From the NCBI GenBank assembly GCA_029718625.1, contig CM056376.1, positions 121,798,264 through 121,862,263 of the forward strand: a stretch of 64,000 nt of DNA. Direction: 5' to 3'. This DNA is from Synaphobranchus kaupii (lineage: Eukaryota; Chordata; Actinopteri; Anguilliformes; Synaphobranchidae). Below are positions 45,592 to 61,147 of the stretch, one piece after another. The notes under the pieces were generated by a model. That model did not search any database. It was not told the DNA's origin and saw only the letters and a program-made list of their open reading frames with translations. The translations under genes were made by a program, and so were the position numbers. Positions within the stretch are counted from its first letter, which is position 1. Every line of letters starts with the position of its first letter.

Positions 45592-47239
45592 GACTTGCAG
45601 CAAGCATTTATTATGGCATATACAATATACATCTTGGAAGGATTACCACAAAAAAAAAAGAGACCACCGTTACGAAATCTGTATCACGAAGGCAACCCTG
45701 GATAGAACAAAGGACATTATGTAGCTGGCCCAGTGCGCTGAATCTATGGTTCAGTGAAAGTGGGCTTAAGTGGGTCTAAAGGTGAGAATCAGGGCTTTAG
45801 GATGGCGTGAATTTTCGACATCGCTTCATCCTGGTCCAGTGTTGTGAGCCAAACATCTTATACAATGGAAAATAATTCGGCTGATCTCGAAATAACAGTG
45901 TTGGAGCAAGGCTATTTACAGGGGTATTTTTTGCAGCCCAGTCATGTCTTGGGGAGAGGGGCTAGTACGGTGGTTTGTGAGGGGACAGTGAGAAGTAGGT
46001 GGATGGGGTGAATTTAAATGCTTTCTGTAGAGGTAAACTGCGATTGCAGATTAACTGCACTGCTGTGACTTCCAGAGCCCACACAGACTCTAGTGGTCAT
46101 TGATAGCACTCTTTTTTTTACAGCCATCCGGAGACAATAACAAAAAAATGCCAATGACCTGAGTCATCAGGACATCTGTTTGTCCAGGAATGTTTTGGTG
46201 CTATATCCAGAGCACAGCAAAATGAGGGATGATATTATCAGACAGATCACTACACCGTTTTAATTCACTAAAGACATGACCCACTGGGTGTGAAAATTCA
46301 ACAAGCCTATATAATTTTGATTTATAGCAGGATTCATAAATGGCAGTGGCACACATGTCCACAGAAAACATACCCCGTATACATACTATATGACATAACA
46401 TAGATAAATATAGTGCTGAAATATTGATCAAAACAAATCATAGCCAGTAAAAATTGTTGATGGATTATATTTTATATAGTAAAAATATTTAAAGTATTGG
46501 CTCTAAAATGTGGCAAACAAATCAGTGCTTTGTATTACAATTTGTATTTTGTATTCATTTGTATTCCTATTATGACATTTGTTTATTTACATGCTACTAG
46601 AACATGCTAGGGCTAGAACAAAAAAAAAAAAGTGTATAAATTAGCAATTGGTATTCATCCATGATTTGATCACTCTGTACAATGAGCCTTTCATGTTTCA
46701 CAGGGGTCAAATAGAAATGGCAGAACCAGCATTTTATGGCGAAACACAGTCAACTACAGTTAAACTTTCCCTTTGAGAAAAATGCAATCGGCACGGTCAG
46801 ATTCATAAGAAATTAACCATGAATCACTAATGTGACACATTTTGGTCTTATTTCCAATGCCGTATCTGTCCTTTGTAGGTTTTAGTGAGATGTCTGCAGG
46901 GAAGAGCACGGCTAACACATAAGAAAGCCATTAATCTTGAGAGCATGGAGACTAATACATTAGCATTAGCAAGGCCGTTTACTGAGGAAGTCTGGCCATG
47001 TGGGGTCATTCACGGGAATAACGGTGCGTGAGAATAAAATACTTGTAGAGAACAAGTGAATTATTATTATTTATTTTTTTTTTTCATTGGGGGGTCAGAA
47101 GGACCCTGGTACATCAAGCACAAGCCCATTCTTTTGTATTATCTCAGCCCAATTAATATGTTATTTAACCAACTGTATTTTACGGGCAAAGCCTCAGTTG
47201 TGATCGGCGTATGTACTGTGGCTGTCGCTCGATACTTAC
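45592..47239. other. Intron sequence, no gene recognised
   Basis: AT-rich unique-looking intron up to the donor of the Cys-loop exon. Short poly-T near 47073 only. Confidence 0.45.
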
Positions 47240-47322
47240 AGCTGCCGAACTTCAGGGGGCAGGAGTGGGAGTCCATAGGGAAGTCCTCCAGGTGCATAGG
47301 ACACTCTGCCTGGACCGTCAAC
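47240..47322 (-). CDS. gabra2: GABA-A receptor alpha subunit, Cys-loop exon (83 bp)
   Basis: The 83-bp exon has the conserved family size. It encodes [18 protein letters not shown] followed by HSCPLKFGS: the 15-residue Cys-loop with both disulfide cysteines, which couples agonist binding to channel opening. The acceptor is attcttag, preceded on the gene strand almost immediately by a TG/GC repeat of about 340 bp. The donor is gtaagt, a good consensus. The first base completes the Arg codon from the 221-bp exon, and the last T starts a Tyr codon finished in the 144-bp exon. Alpha2 has DAHSC in mammals; here it is DSHSC. The exon itself is intact. Confidence 0.96.
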
Positions 47323-47333
47323 CTAAGAATAAG

Positions 47334-47359
47334 CACGCGCACACACACACGCACGCACA

Positions 47360-47391
<32 letters not shown>

Positions 47392-47485
47392 CACGCACAC
47401 GCACACACGCACACGCACACACACACACACGCACGCACGCACGCACACACACACACACACACGCGCACACACACACGCACGCACA

Positions 47486-47517
<32 letters not shown>

Positions 47518-47676
47518 CACACACACGCACGCACACGCACGCCCGCACGCACACACGCACACGTGCACACGCACACGCACACACACACACACACGCACGC
47601 ACGCACGCACACACACACACACACACGCACGCACACACACACACATGCACACACACACACACACACGCACACGCAC
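47334..47676. repeat. Long alternating CA/GCAC repeat next to an exon acceptor
   Basis: About 343 bp of ca, gcac and gc units, reading as TG/TGCG on the gene strand. It begins 11 bases upstream of the Cys-loop exon acceptor. It is almost perfectly alternating purine-pyrimidine with many CG steps, favourable to Z-DNA, and UG-rich in the pre-mRNA. Confidence 0.97.
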
Positions 47677-49691
47677 AAAAAACTTGACTCAGCTAGGTTA
47701 AAATCATGGTGCTACGGGTCACTTGTGCATCCAGCCATATACCAGCATGCAATGTGCATACCATAATATTATTTGATGTTTTCCAATATAAGAATTTCCC
47801 TGGAGTTAATAAATAAAATAAGTCATCAAATAAAATACTAATGTAAAAAAGTAGTGCTACAACTGTTTGTCATTCATCTTAATACATGTGTGTTTCACAG
47901 TTAAAAAAATAACCCAAATGACTATTCAGCAATATCCATAAAATTCACAAACTGAGTGACTGCTGACAATAGGAACAGGGGTAGTAAAAATTTAACTTCA
48001 CCAGTGCTACAGTTAGATAGTTATCTAGCTTAACAAAAATGTATGTCAGACACTTATACTGTAAGAGCTTTATCTATGATGAATATTAATCATGAATTGG
48101 CAATCAACAGTAAGAATGGACAATGAGAATAAGCAGGCTCTATTCTTGTTGTATTCATTGTAGGCTTTTACTTCTGAGAAATACTATGCATCATTTTACT
48201 ATTGGCAACCTATGGTAGCTAGGTGTGTGTGCCTACCATGTGAGACATTTCTGAGGATGACAGATGTTGAACAATCAAGGGGGCAAAGTGCCTCAGTTGT
48301 TAAGTGCCAGCAACAAAACTAGAGGGCTGCAATCCAGCAAGTGAAACAGAGAAAAACAGGGAGGGAAGCTGTACTGGTTCAATGAAGACCCCAATTGGTT
48401 CAATCAGGCAAAGTACGTGCCTGGAATGAAAACCTGTAAACACTGCTAGACTCCAAGAGAAGGGCTCAATAGTATCACAGAACCAATAGTGACTGATTTT
48501 GTATGTTTAAGATAAACAGAGCATAGATAGAGCAGACAAAGGAATTAAATATATCCATGTTATAGAAAAATATAGATGTGTACAAGAGTGATTATATGGA
48601 CTATGTAGTACAAGACAGTTTATTAATGACTCATTGAGCCTGAGTCAACGAAACACACTTAGACTGTTTAACGACATATGCAATCCAATCAAACCCTCAA
48701 GATTATTCTACCATCTTATCTCAATAGACTAGAATTACCGCAATGAGGCCAGCAGAAGTAGGAAGCCTATACCAATGAAAAATGTTGTCACAGAATGATT
48801 GAGACTCATGGTTACAGTTGTTTCTTTTTCTTTCCTGTCTACATGCATAGGGTCAGGAAAAATACATCGAGCGTGTGATTTCAGGTAAATCTGAATTTCA
48901 GCAGTTATCCTACATTTGTAGCTGTAGGTACAATTAGAGACTATTTATGGGTGTCCATCAGTTCACTAAAAACAACAAAAAAAGCTGAGGATGTGGAAAA
49001 GTGTGGAAGAAATGAAACATGGACACACAAACAATGTCAAGACCAATAACTGAGTATTAAAAAAATTATAATGGTGCATAAGACACAGGTGGACTTATGT
49101 TACGCATGTTGCTGCTTATCTTTAGACCACGGAACAAAGATTACAACAGACCAGCACTTAGGTGGATAAACAAACTGAGATGGACACAAGTGAGAGTGAA
49201 ACTGCTGTCAAAAGCAGGAGGGGTAAAAAAAAATCAATGAGAGGCAGCATTATTTAAATGATGACTGAATTCTGTACAAATACACTTGCAAAATTACTAT
49301 AAACATTACATTAGATGCCAAGTCTATAACAAAAATTGGTCTCTTTTAATAACCCCGGAAAAAATAAAATAAAATAAAATTAAAATAAAAAAAACACACA
49401 AATTCAAATAAAAGCTGGTCTCCAAAAAATATCAGGGTACGAAAAATACAGTGCAGTTAACTTGTGGCAGCTAGCTTACAGGCATCACTGGTGTGACAAT
49501 TATTAGATATTACATTTCAGCGAGATCCTGTCCCGCATCATCTTATTTGAGAAACTAGAGACGAGCAGTGAGGCATTTGGAACACACATCAAGCGAGTCT
49601 GCGAATGACAGGGAATATTTTAAAATATTCTACAGCACAAACAACTAAAATGGACGAGATGTGCAAGTTCAGCACTGCTTCTGAATGATAC
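47677..49691. other. Intron sequence, no gene recognised
   Basis: AT-rich unique-looking intron, with an (AAAAT)n run at about 49358-49390. No mobile-element ends found. Confidence 0.45.
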
Positions 49692-49932
49692 TATGGGCTC
49701 TATTTTAATAAACCAAACGCAATGGTGAACGCAAGAGTAATCGCTTGGCGGTATCGCTCTGAGGGCGTGTCGGCGAGAAATTTGGTAATTTCATGACGGC
49801 AATCTTGGCGCACCTTATGGCGGTATTGCTAAAAGGCTGGGTTTAAATGTCCAAGGTGTGTCTCTATGGTAGCCAATCAAATTGTTGTTCTCATGCTTTA
49901 AAAAAAAGCCAGTTGGAACGCAATCGCTCCAT

Positions 49933-50529
49933 TTACATTTACATTTACATTTTAGACATTTGGCAGACGCTCTTATCCAGAGCGACGTACATTAGTGCAT
50001 TTTCCAACCTGAAACAAGTGCGTTAAAACAACCCTAAAAGGTAAATACGAATTCAAACACCAAGCGCAGTCATTATGTTTTTTTTTTTTTTTTGGGGGAG
50101 GTGGGCGGGGGGGGGACCACACGATATCAATCATTGGCGTGGACAACAGTAAGCCAATAAGTAACCTTACAAGTATTAAACTAGAAGCTTGAACCGCTTA
50201 AACAAGGATTTATAAAACACAATCAAGGGAGGTCACAAGGAGGTAGGGAGGGGTGGAGAGAGGTGCAGCTTAAAGAGGTGAGTCTTCAATCTGCGCTTGA
50301 AGGCGGTCAGACTTTCTGTTGTTCTGACCTCCACGGGGAGCTCATTCAACCACCGTGGGGCCAGGACAGACAGACGTCGAGACCGGGTGCTAGTATGAAG
50401 TGGGGGGGGGGTACCAGTCGTCCTGAGGAGGCGGAACGCAGGGATCTGGTAGGTGTGTAGGGTCTGATGAGCTTTTGGAGGTATGGAGGGGCTGATCCTC
50501 GGAATGTTTTGAATTTGATGCGATTTCAT
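49933..50529 (-). mobile_element. 5'-truncated UnaL2/L2-type LINE with target duplication
   Basis: Read on the minus strand, this encodes the C-terminal end of an L2-clade protein (LSVLAPRWLNELPVEVRTTE, then LTAFKRRLKTHLFKLH). It ends in the conserved 3' hairpin GTCGCTCTGGATAAGAGCG, then TCTGCCAAATG and an (ATGTA)n-type tail. Flanking GCAATCGCTCCAT and GCAATTTCTCCAT (49920-49932, 50530-50542) form a 13-bp target duplication with two mismatches. The hairpin is the signal recognised by the L2 reverse transcriptase. A T/G-rich run (50078-50115) lies in the 3' UTR. Confidence 0.85.
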
Positions 50530-50553
50530 GCAATTTCTCCATGCAATTTCATA

Positions 50554-50742
50554 ATGAGCAACCCAAACGCACTGGACCGTCAACGACAAGAGCGATTTTC
50601 CGCACAGGAATCAGACATACTTGCAACAGAAGTACAGGCTAGGACTGTAGTAATTTATGGATCACAATCCACACCACCTCGTCTCCCAGAAGTTCGGAAG
50701 GCACGGGAGGAGGTGGCGAATGCGTTAATTAGCCTACATTAG
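50554..50742 (+). pseudogene. Myb/SANT-like protein fragment of the Harbinger element
   Basis: A 62-codon ORF beginning MSNPNALDRQRQERF. It contains ERFSAQESDILATEVQART and later REEVANAL, a pattern of the trihelix/Myb-like DNA-binding proteins encoded by PIF/Harbinger elements beside the transposase. The third helix region is cut by a TAG. The protein normally helps bring the transposase to the element ends. The first ATG used here lies just after the nested LINE, so the original start may be lost. The assignment rests on pattern recognition only. Confidence 0.5.
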
Positions 50743-51283
50743 GTGATGTAGGCATAATTATGATTCAAATGGTAGGCTTATGATTCAACTGTGTCAATGT
50801 GTAATTTATATATTATAGGCTATTGGCCTACATGATCGCAAGTTTCTTGTAAGCTGTCCTGTTTTATTCTAGTAGTTTAAATTAAAATTAATTAATTAAT
50901 AATAATTATAGGCTATTTCTTCATTAAATGGAAGTGTAATGTTGGCATCACCTATAGACACTACATAGAACTACATGACGAATAAGTTGCCAAATTGCCA
51001 GAGTCTATTGCGTTCCCGCTAAGAGGTGGTTCCAGCTGATCATAACGCAATGGGTTTTCGTTGGTTCAAATTGTCACTGAGCCGAAAGTATTTTAAAACA
51101 CGCCCCAGACAGCGCCACCCATCCCACTGCAGCGCAAGCGAAAGGATGTTATGTTGAGAATTTGTTGATCCTAGCGGTATTGCTGAGAAACGCCATAGCG
51201 CCAGTTTTAAGACGTTGATGCTGTCAACAAGCTTGCGTTTGACTATACCATCCCCTTGCGCTGGTTTGAAAATAGAGCCCTAT

Positions 51284-52880
51284 AAGTTTGTTTACTTAAA
51301 TAAGCTACCCGTAGGCAGGGGTGTAGCACACAATTCTGGGCTCTGTGTGGTCCCCCTTCCCAAAGGTAACTTTTTTAGTCCAGTTCACAAACCATGTGGT
51401 AAACTTGAGCGGCTAATAAATACTGGTACAACAGGTTTGCAGCACAGATGGAACAATTATCCAAAATGCATTAAACATTATACAATGTAACATAAACAAC
51501 CCTGATCAATTGAAAAAGAAAGAAAATCTGTCATCTCACACATTTGTGAAGGCTGTCAAGAGTTTTGACTGTAATGCAAAAAAAAAAACTTCCAGTTGAT
51601 TCTATCCCATATTTTCAATCTGAACTTCAAAATGAAAAAAAACACATTGAGGAAAAACTCCCAAATTCCTTGGTGTCAGGGTGTCCCAGTTTAACACAGA
51701 CGGCCAAACTAGTTTTTACTAATTCCGTTGCCGCCAAGAGAAGTACGCTAACATTTTCTCTGTGTAGGTTTTCACATATCACTGTCAATAAATGGAAAAG
51801 AGACCAATTGACAAGGATTAGCCTACACAACATTTTGAACGTTGTCCTTTTCCCTTTACTTAAATATGTAACATTCACAGCTGTCCCTGTTTTAATTCAT
51901 GTGCTCCTGCTTTGTTAGTCTTCTTTTGTTTGTTCACCTTACAATATTTTCGACACTGTAGAGCACGTTGCTCGCAGTTGACTTTAAATCAACTCCCACC
52001 TCCTCAGAGAAAAAGTATTCTACTCATTCTCAGTGGACAATTCATTGAAGCATTGTCTAAAATGCTAAACTGATACTTTGATACGTGTTAAGTGTCAACG
52101 GGCATAAACATTGCTGTGTCATTTTTCTCACATGCTGATGAGGTGCGAATCGAATGAAAAATTGAGATGATTTCTACAATTAACTGAAATACATGCGAAA
52201 TAGCAGCCCAATTATTTCTCTGGACACACATCTGCCATAAGCCATACACTGTGAGAGGATGATCTGAGATGATGAATGAGCCAGGTGCACAGGCACTTCA
52301 AACACGACGGCAGCTGGATTTACACACATCTTCCCCTAAACCACTTCAGCCTGCACAGTGCTTCTGTCACAGTCAACGGACGCTCACTTGTCATTATAAC
52401 AATCCCATCAGCGAACCGACAGAAAGGGTTCTGGGCCATCATGTGTAGAAAATCATATCATTACTGATGGGCGTTGTGACTAAATAAATAGATTTATGGG
52501 AATTGGTAAACAAAAGGCAGTTGCACTGAGACAGTGCGATCCTGGGTTCCTGGATTCCGTGCCCTGCCCCGGTTAACGGTGGACTGCTTGCAATGATCAG
52601 TTCAGTCTTAAGTGATCTGTGCAGCGCTGGGTGGAGTTATTCACTAGAAGCAGACAAAACAACTCTGCTCCCTCATGCTTGCACAATTTTTCTCTTATTT
52701 TCACAGCATAAGTAGTTCAATTTGTCAAAAAGAGGAAGTGTAATGATGCAAGCTAATATGTGCCCAGGAAGCCACGTTAATGTTTCACTGCAATACACAC
52801 ATTTTTTGATGGAAGCAGTAGATTAAAGGCAGTGTCTCAGTCTCCTGGGTTCAATGCTCAGCTTAAACATCCATAGATCC
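51284..52880. other. Intron sequence, no gene recognised
   Basis: AT-rich intron. The ORF at 51565-51918 is open but has no recognisable domain. Confidence 0.45.
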
Positions 52881-52995
52881 AGGCGGTGACGTGTCATCGG
52901 CACATAGGTGGAGCCAGAGAGGGGGAAAGCAATCCTGTTTCTGTCACTGTTACGAATAGAGACCCATCGTAGATCAAGCTAGCCATCGTTGCTAT

Positions 52996-54339
52996 TAGGG
53001 ATGACCCCATACTATTTTTTCAGACCGAGTACGAGTACCAAGTACTCAGGTTTGGCTACTTGTCAATACAGAGTACCGTACTGAGTTACCATAAAGATGA
53101 GACCGCTGGTTTTGAAGCCCCTGGAGTGTTTATTTTTTCTGATAGATTTTTGTGTTCACTCCTCTATCAAAAAGAACATAAAACTTTCACCATGTTCGAA
53201 TAAAACATAACATGAAACTACCACTGAGTTCCAAAAAACAAACAAGGAACTGTCACTTAGTTCCAATAAAACATAACATGGATTTGTCACTGTTTCAGTA
53301 AAACAGTCTATGAAACTGTGGCCAAATTTATGTAGAATATAGATTATGACACTGTCAATTGTCAATGTTAAAATGTTGCCTGGGCCTATAGTCAAGTTGG
53401 TATTTAATTTAATTTTTCCATTGTTTCTTCCATCAAAAACGTATTAGCTATCAAATCAAGACACACACAGACATACCCACACACACCAGTGTTTCCCCTA
53501 GGATTTTGTTCTGGAGAGGCAGGAAGTAATAGCTTTGCCAAACGTGAGACCCAAATGCTATTTAACACTGATACAAGTATGATTGCTCAATGAACATTTT
53601 GGTGTGAAGCCCCATCTGGACAGGATTTTTACAGGGGAAGGAGGAGTAGGCTAATGCAATCTATAATGAAGCAAGCGAGTCATTTCAGTCCCAATTTCAG
53701 TGTGAAACGAACTCAATCAAAAATAGTTTGTCTCACAACCCAAATGCTGAATATAATTTTGGGCTATGTAACGTTAGCTAGATTGATTTCAGTAGCATTT
53801 AGCCAGTTCTTGTAGGTGAACTAAATAATGTTTGTCAATGTTAAGACATTTAACTAACTAAATTGCTGAAATAGTTTTAGCTTCAGTCGTCACTTTGTGA
53901 ATTTTGTTCTTAAAAATGTAAATTGCAGTAAGACGTAGGCTAATCAACTAGAGCTTCTACCTTCTCCTCATTCTCTTTATCATCAGCTCGAGAGAATGAC
54001 AGACTATCAGTCACCTCACAGACTAAACACTCCCTGTCTCTGTTTTATAAACAGGGCTACCCAGAAAGCTTGCATCATCGGCTAGGCTGTACAGTGATGT
54101 GAATAGTGATGACTGCTTGCAGCCTGTCAAGCTTGTATCGTCTTCCTTCATCTTAAAATACCTTCAAACTACTGACATTTTTTCTCTATTTTTAAAAAAT
54201 CTATTTTTCGTCTTGAACTCGACGCTACGTGACATTATCACTATTGGTTCTGGGTATCGGAGCATTTTTATGAGTATGAATAGAGTACATCAGCACAGTA
54301 TCGGACCCGATACCCGACACCAGTATCGGTGCATCTCTA
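52996..54339. mobile_element. hAT-like element (TAGGGATG...CATCTCTA)
   Basis: The ends are tagggatgaccccatac and, inverted, TAGAGATGCACCGATACTG. Possible degraded 8-bp duplications gttgctat (52988-52995) and ttttccat (54340-54347) match at five positions. It contains repeated 'ttccaataaaacataacatg' modules (53195-53285) and a cagtgtttcccctaggatt segment common in fish repeats. No transposase ORF. It interrupts the older TTAA-type element. Confidence 0.55.
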
Positions 54340-54363
54340 TTTTCCATTTTATTATAACATTAA

Positions 54364-55771
54364 AGGGTAATTCTACCGAAAAAAAAACATTAACCTTATT
54401 TAACAGATCAAGGCACAACTAATTAAGTCTCTCTTTGTCGCTGGCCAAAACAATATGTGAACCAAAATATTGGCAGCTAAAGTTACAAATTTGGTAGAGG
54501 TATACGTCAAAATGACGTACACCTCTACCACTTCCTCATTTTTGAAAGACAACAGTGGTGTCAAGTGGGCGTTTAAATTACATAGGCACGTAGGCAGAGC
54601 CAGCGAGGGAGGAAACAGTGCTGCGTCTGTCACGCAGCACTGAGTACGAACACATTGTAGATCAAGCTAGCTATCATTGCTATTTTATTATAATGTCAGA
54701 AAATTACATTGATACGTTGTTTCCGAAAGATGTTTTGGCAAACTAAACCAAACAGGACTCGAGTGCTGTCGGTTACAAAGTGGACAAGTGATACAACTTA
54801 GTTGCCTCCGGTATCATACCCTGACATCTTCCTCTGCCTTATTGAATCACCCGGTAAGGAACCATGTCAACTAACGTACATTATGCTCATCCATGACAAG
54901 TAGACTAACACCATAATTGAATGGTTTCGCTTTGTATATTTGATTACAGAAGAAATGCTAACAATGTCATTTTCTGGGCTAGTGTTGTTAGCTGTCGTTA
55001 GCCACGTGTTTCTTGGCATTAAACAAAGGTGCAAATCCGGGTTTTTAAATGTGTTTACCATGCAGTAGCTAACCCTGCATTTGTTTATGGTAGGAGGTTG
55101 GATATCGCAGGTGGTAAACACGTCATTTCAGAGTCATTACCTCAGAGTGTTCGTGTTGCACAACTGGGAAAGTTTTGACTTTGCTAGCAAACATAGCTAA
55201 AACAGCTAACAACTACAACAATAACATTTTCACTTTTAATCCTATATGTTGTATAATTGTATAGAAGACTGGGGTGAGAAATTAGAAGCCTAAGTGTTAC
55301 AGACTTCTGGCTAGGATGGCTAATGTTTTCGCGATACCAAACGTAGATAAATTAAGGGCTTTTTTTCCTAAATTAATGGCCGTATTTCCCCGGTTTTACT
55401 GGAGACTCCAGCTAATTGTGGTGGTATTTTTTTTCTGTTACTGTTACATTAGTGGCTAACTTGCCAGTGAGTAATGTGGCCTCTCTCGAAGAGACACTGC
55501 TCAGCTAGCAGTAAAATGCCCAGTCCCACCGCTCCGGTTGTAACATTATTCAGTCAGTGGGAGTAGCTGTGACTGGCGTTGTCTGACACCACCCATAAAT
55601 TGTAAGTGCTCTTGGTCACTGCAGTTCACAGTAAAGCAGGTACCGTGCACAGTAGTTTGGGGCTATATCTCTGCTCTCACTACAGGTAGAAGGTCGGCTG
55701 TGAGCTCATTTTAATCAGGAAGAGATCTACTTTTCTACAAATCAAACATCATCCTTCAGTGGAATTCCCCT
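54364..55771. mobile_element. TTAA-flanked TIR element (Kolobok/piggyBac-type site), 1.4 kb
   Basis: The ends are AGGGTAATTCTACCG and inverted AGGGGAATTCCACTG, directly flanked by TTAA at 54360-54363 and 55772-55775. TTAA sites with AGGG termini suggest Kolobok. It has no transposase ORF. An internal near-perfect palindrome lies at 54493-54529. It sits inside an older copy of the same family. Confidence 0.7.
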
Positions 55772-56145
55772 TTAAGAAATCACATTGACTTGTTGTTTCA
55801 CAAAGACCAGTAAAGGTAAATAAACCGAATAGGATTTGAGTGTTGCCCTTATGCGATTACAGAGTGGACAAATGATCCAATTTAGTGGCCAGAGGTCTGA
55901 TATCTTCTCATTGAATCCCCCAGTAAGGAACCACGTCAACTGCATTACTATGATCCATGACCATGAAAAGTAGACTAATATCGAATGGTATTTCACATTG
56001 AACATTTGATTGCAGAAGCAATGTACACAATGTCATTTTGTGGGCTAGTGAAATGAACTGTTGCTAGCCATGGGTTTCTTGGCAATTAATAAAAGTGCAA
56101 ATCTGGGTTTGTGTTTGCCATGCAGTAAGCCACGCAGCATCTTTT

Positions 56146-60048
<3,903 letters not shown>

Positions 60049-60059
60049 TTTTAATTCTG

Positions 60060-60463
60060 GCGCTGCGGTGGTACAACGGTAAGAGCGCCGACTTTCAGTC
60101 GGTGCAGTTGTGCTCCGAGGATCAGGGTTCACGCCCCGGTCCTGCCAGATCCGAGCATGGCCGGCGCCCTGTGGGAGCAGCAATTGGCGGCTGCTTCCGG
60201 GTGGGGGGAGGGGCTCGGAGAGAATCGCTGCACGCATAGCGGCCCTGGGCGGGCTGGAATCACGGTCAGGAGCTAGGAGGAGTCGCGCCCTGAAGAGGAC
60301 GTGGCACCCTCCCGTCCTACCGCCGGCTGACGGGGTTGCGTTGCGGTGATTCTCTAGCGGTTGCTACACGGGGCAATTGAATTAGAATAGGGTTCAATTG
60401 GCTACTAAATTGGGAGAAAAAGGGGAAAAATCAGAAACAAATTTTTAAAAAAAATAAAAAATG
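60060..60463 (+). mobile_element. tRNA-derived SINE, copy B, with 11-bp target duplication
   Basis: Near-identical to copy A at 7763-8158, apart from scattered substitutions and a few small indels. A box TGGTACAACGG is at 60069-60079 and B box GGTTCACGCCC at 60126-60136. Perfect 11-bp direct repeats TTTTAATTCTG occupy 60049-60059 and 60464-60474. The A-rich tail differs in length from copy A. Confidence 0.9.
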
Positions 60464-60474
60464 TTTTAATTCTG

Positions 60475-61147
60475 AACAAGCCTTTTCATATTTATGTTGT
60501 CCGGGTAATAATTAAATAAAACTCAATCCAAACAGTAGTGGTTTCTCCACTGGATTTTGCGGAGGTGGTGGGGTGATTTTTAAAATGCACAGCAGAAACA
60601 TTGATAAAATGACATACCCTAGAAGTGAAGGAAAGAAGAGCCACAGTCTGTGAGCTGGAAAAAAGGACACAAAACTCGAAAGAAATCAAAACTTTCAACT
60701 GCTGCTCTCAGCCTGTTGCTGAAGAAAATGCACCGATTTTGTGAATTACATTTTCCATTAGCCATTATTGCACTTGCCTTTCAAAGCTGCAGATGGCGAG
60801 AAGACTTATTCTTTCAGGGTAAGATTTGTATCTTTAAAATATTTCACAGATTTTAGTAAAAATTGGACTATTGATCAATTAAATTATTTACTGTGCTGTT
60901 GTGTGTGTCTGTGAGACAGAAGTAAATTTCCAATGGATAAAATGTGTTCCAATGATGTGTTCTGTTGCCTCACCAATTTAGAATGAGCAAACATCACAAG
61001 CACTAAGTGAGCTGTGTCAATATTTCCTGAAACAAACATTATGAATTATGTCTACCTGAGTGTATTGTAAAATATGAGATATTGACCCGTTTTGAATGAA
61101 TTTATTAAATAAAAATGTATAAAGACAATAATACTCCAAGGTGATAA
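60475..61147. other. Intron sequence, no gene recognised
   Basis: AT-rich unique-looking sequence between the SINE and the Tc1 element. Confidence 0.45.

Larger units (their letters stand above)
49695..51280 (+). mobile_element. PIF/Harbinger-like element with Myb-like ORF fragment and nested LINE
   Basis: The inverted ends GGGCTCTATTTTAATAAACC (49695) and GGTTTGAAAATAGAGCCC (ending 51280) are flanked by TAT on both sides (49692-49694, 51281-51283). A 3-bp duplication with these termini is typical of PIF/Harbinger. It carries the start of a Myb/SANT-like protein at 50554-50742 but no transposase. A 597-bp LINE end is nested at 49933-50529. Subterminal repeats (ggcggtat near 49747 and agcggtat near 51173) are visible. 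Confidence 0.78.
52881..56145. mobile_element. Older copy of a TTAA-site element, split by two insertions
   Basis: Three pieces, 52881-52995, 54340-54363 and 55772-56145, are homologous in order and orientation to consecutive parts of the element at 54364-55771 (its bases about 54560-55085). Shared blocks include gtagatcaagctag, attttattataa, and, between 55780 and 56135, the region around cagtaaggaaccacgtcaac. Both terminal parts are missing or unrecognisable. The two intervening stretches are separate insertions. Confidence 0.75.

Noticed and set aside
47056..47766. Long ORFs on both strands of His-Thr or Cys-Val repeats
   Set aside because: They are translations of the CA/GCAC microsatellite in every frame and have no biological coding value. 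The same holds for ORFs over 2298-2844, 34114-34509 and 42518-42909.
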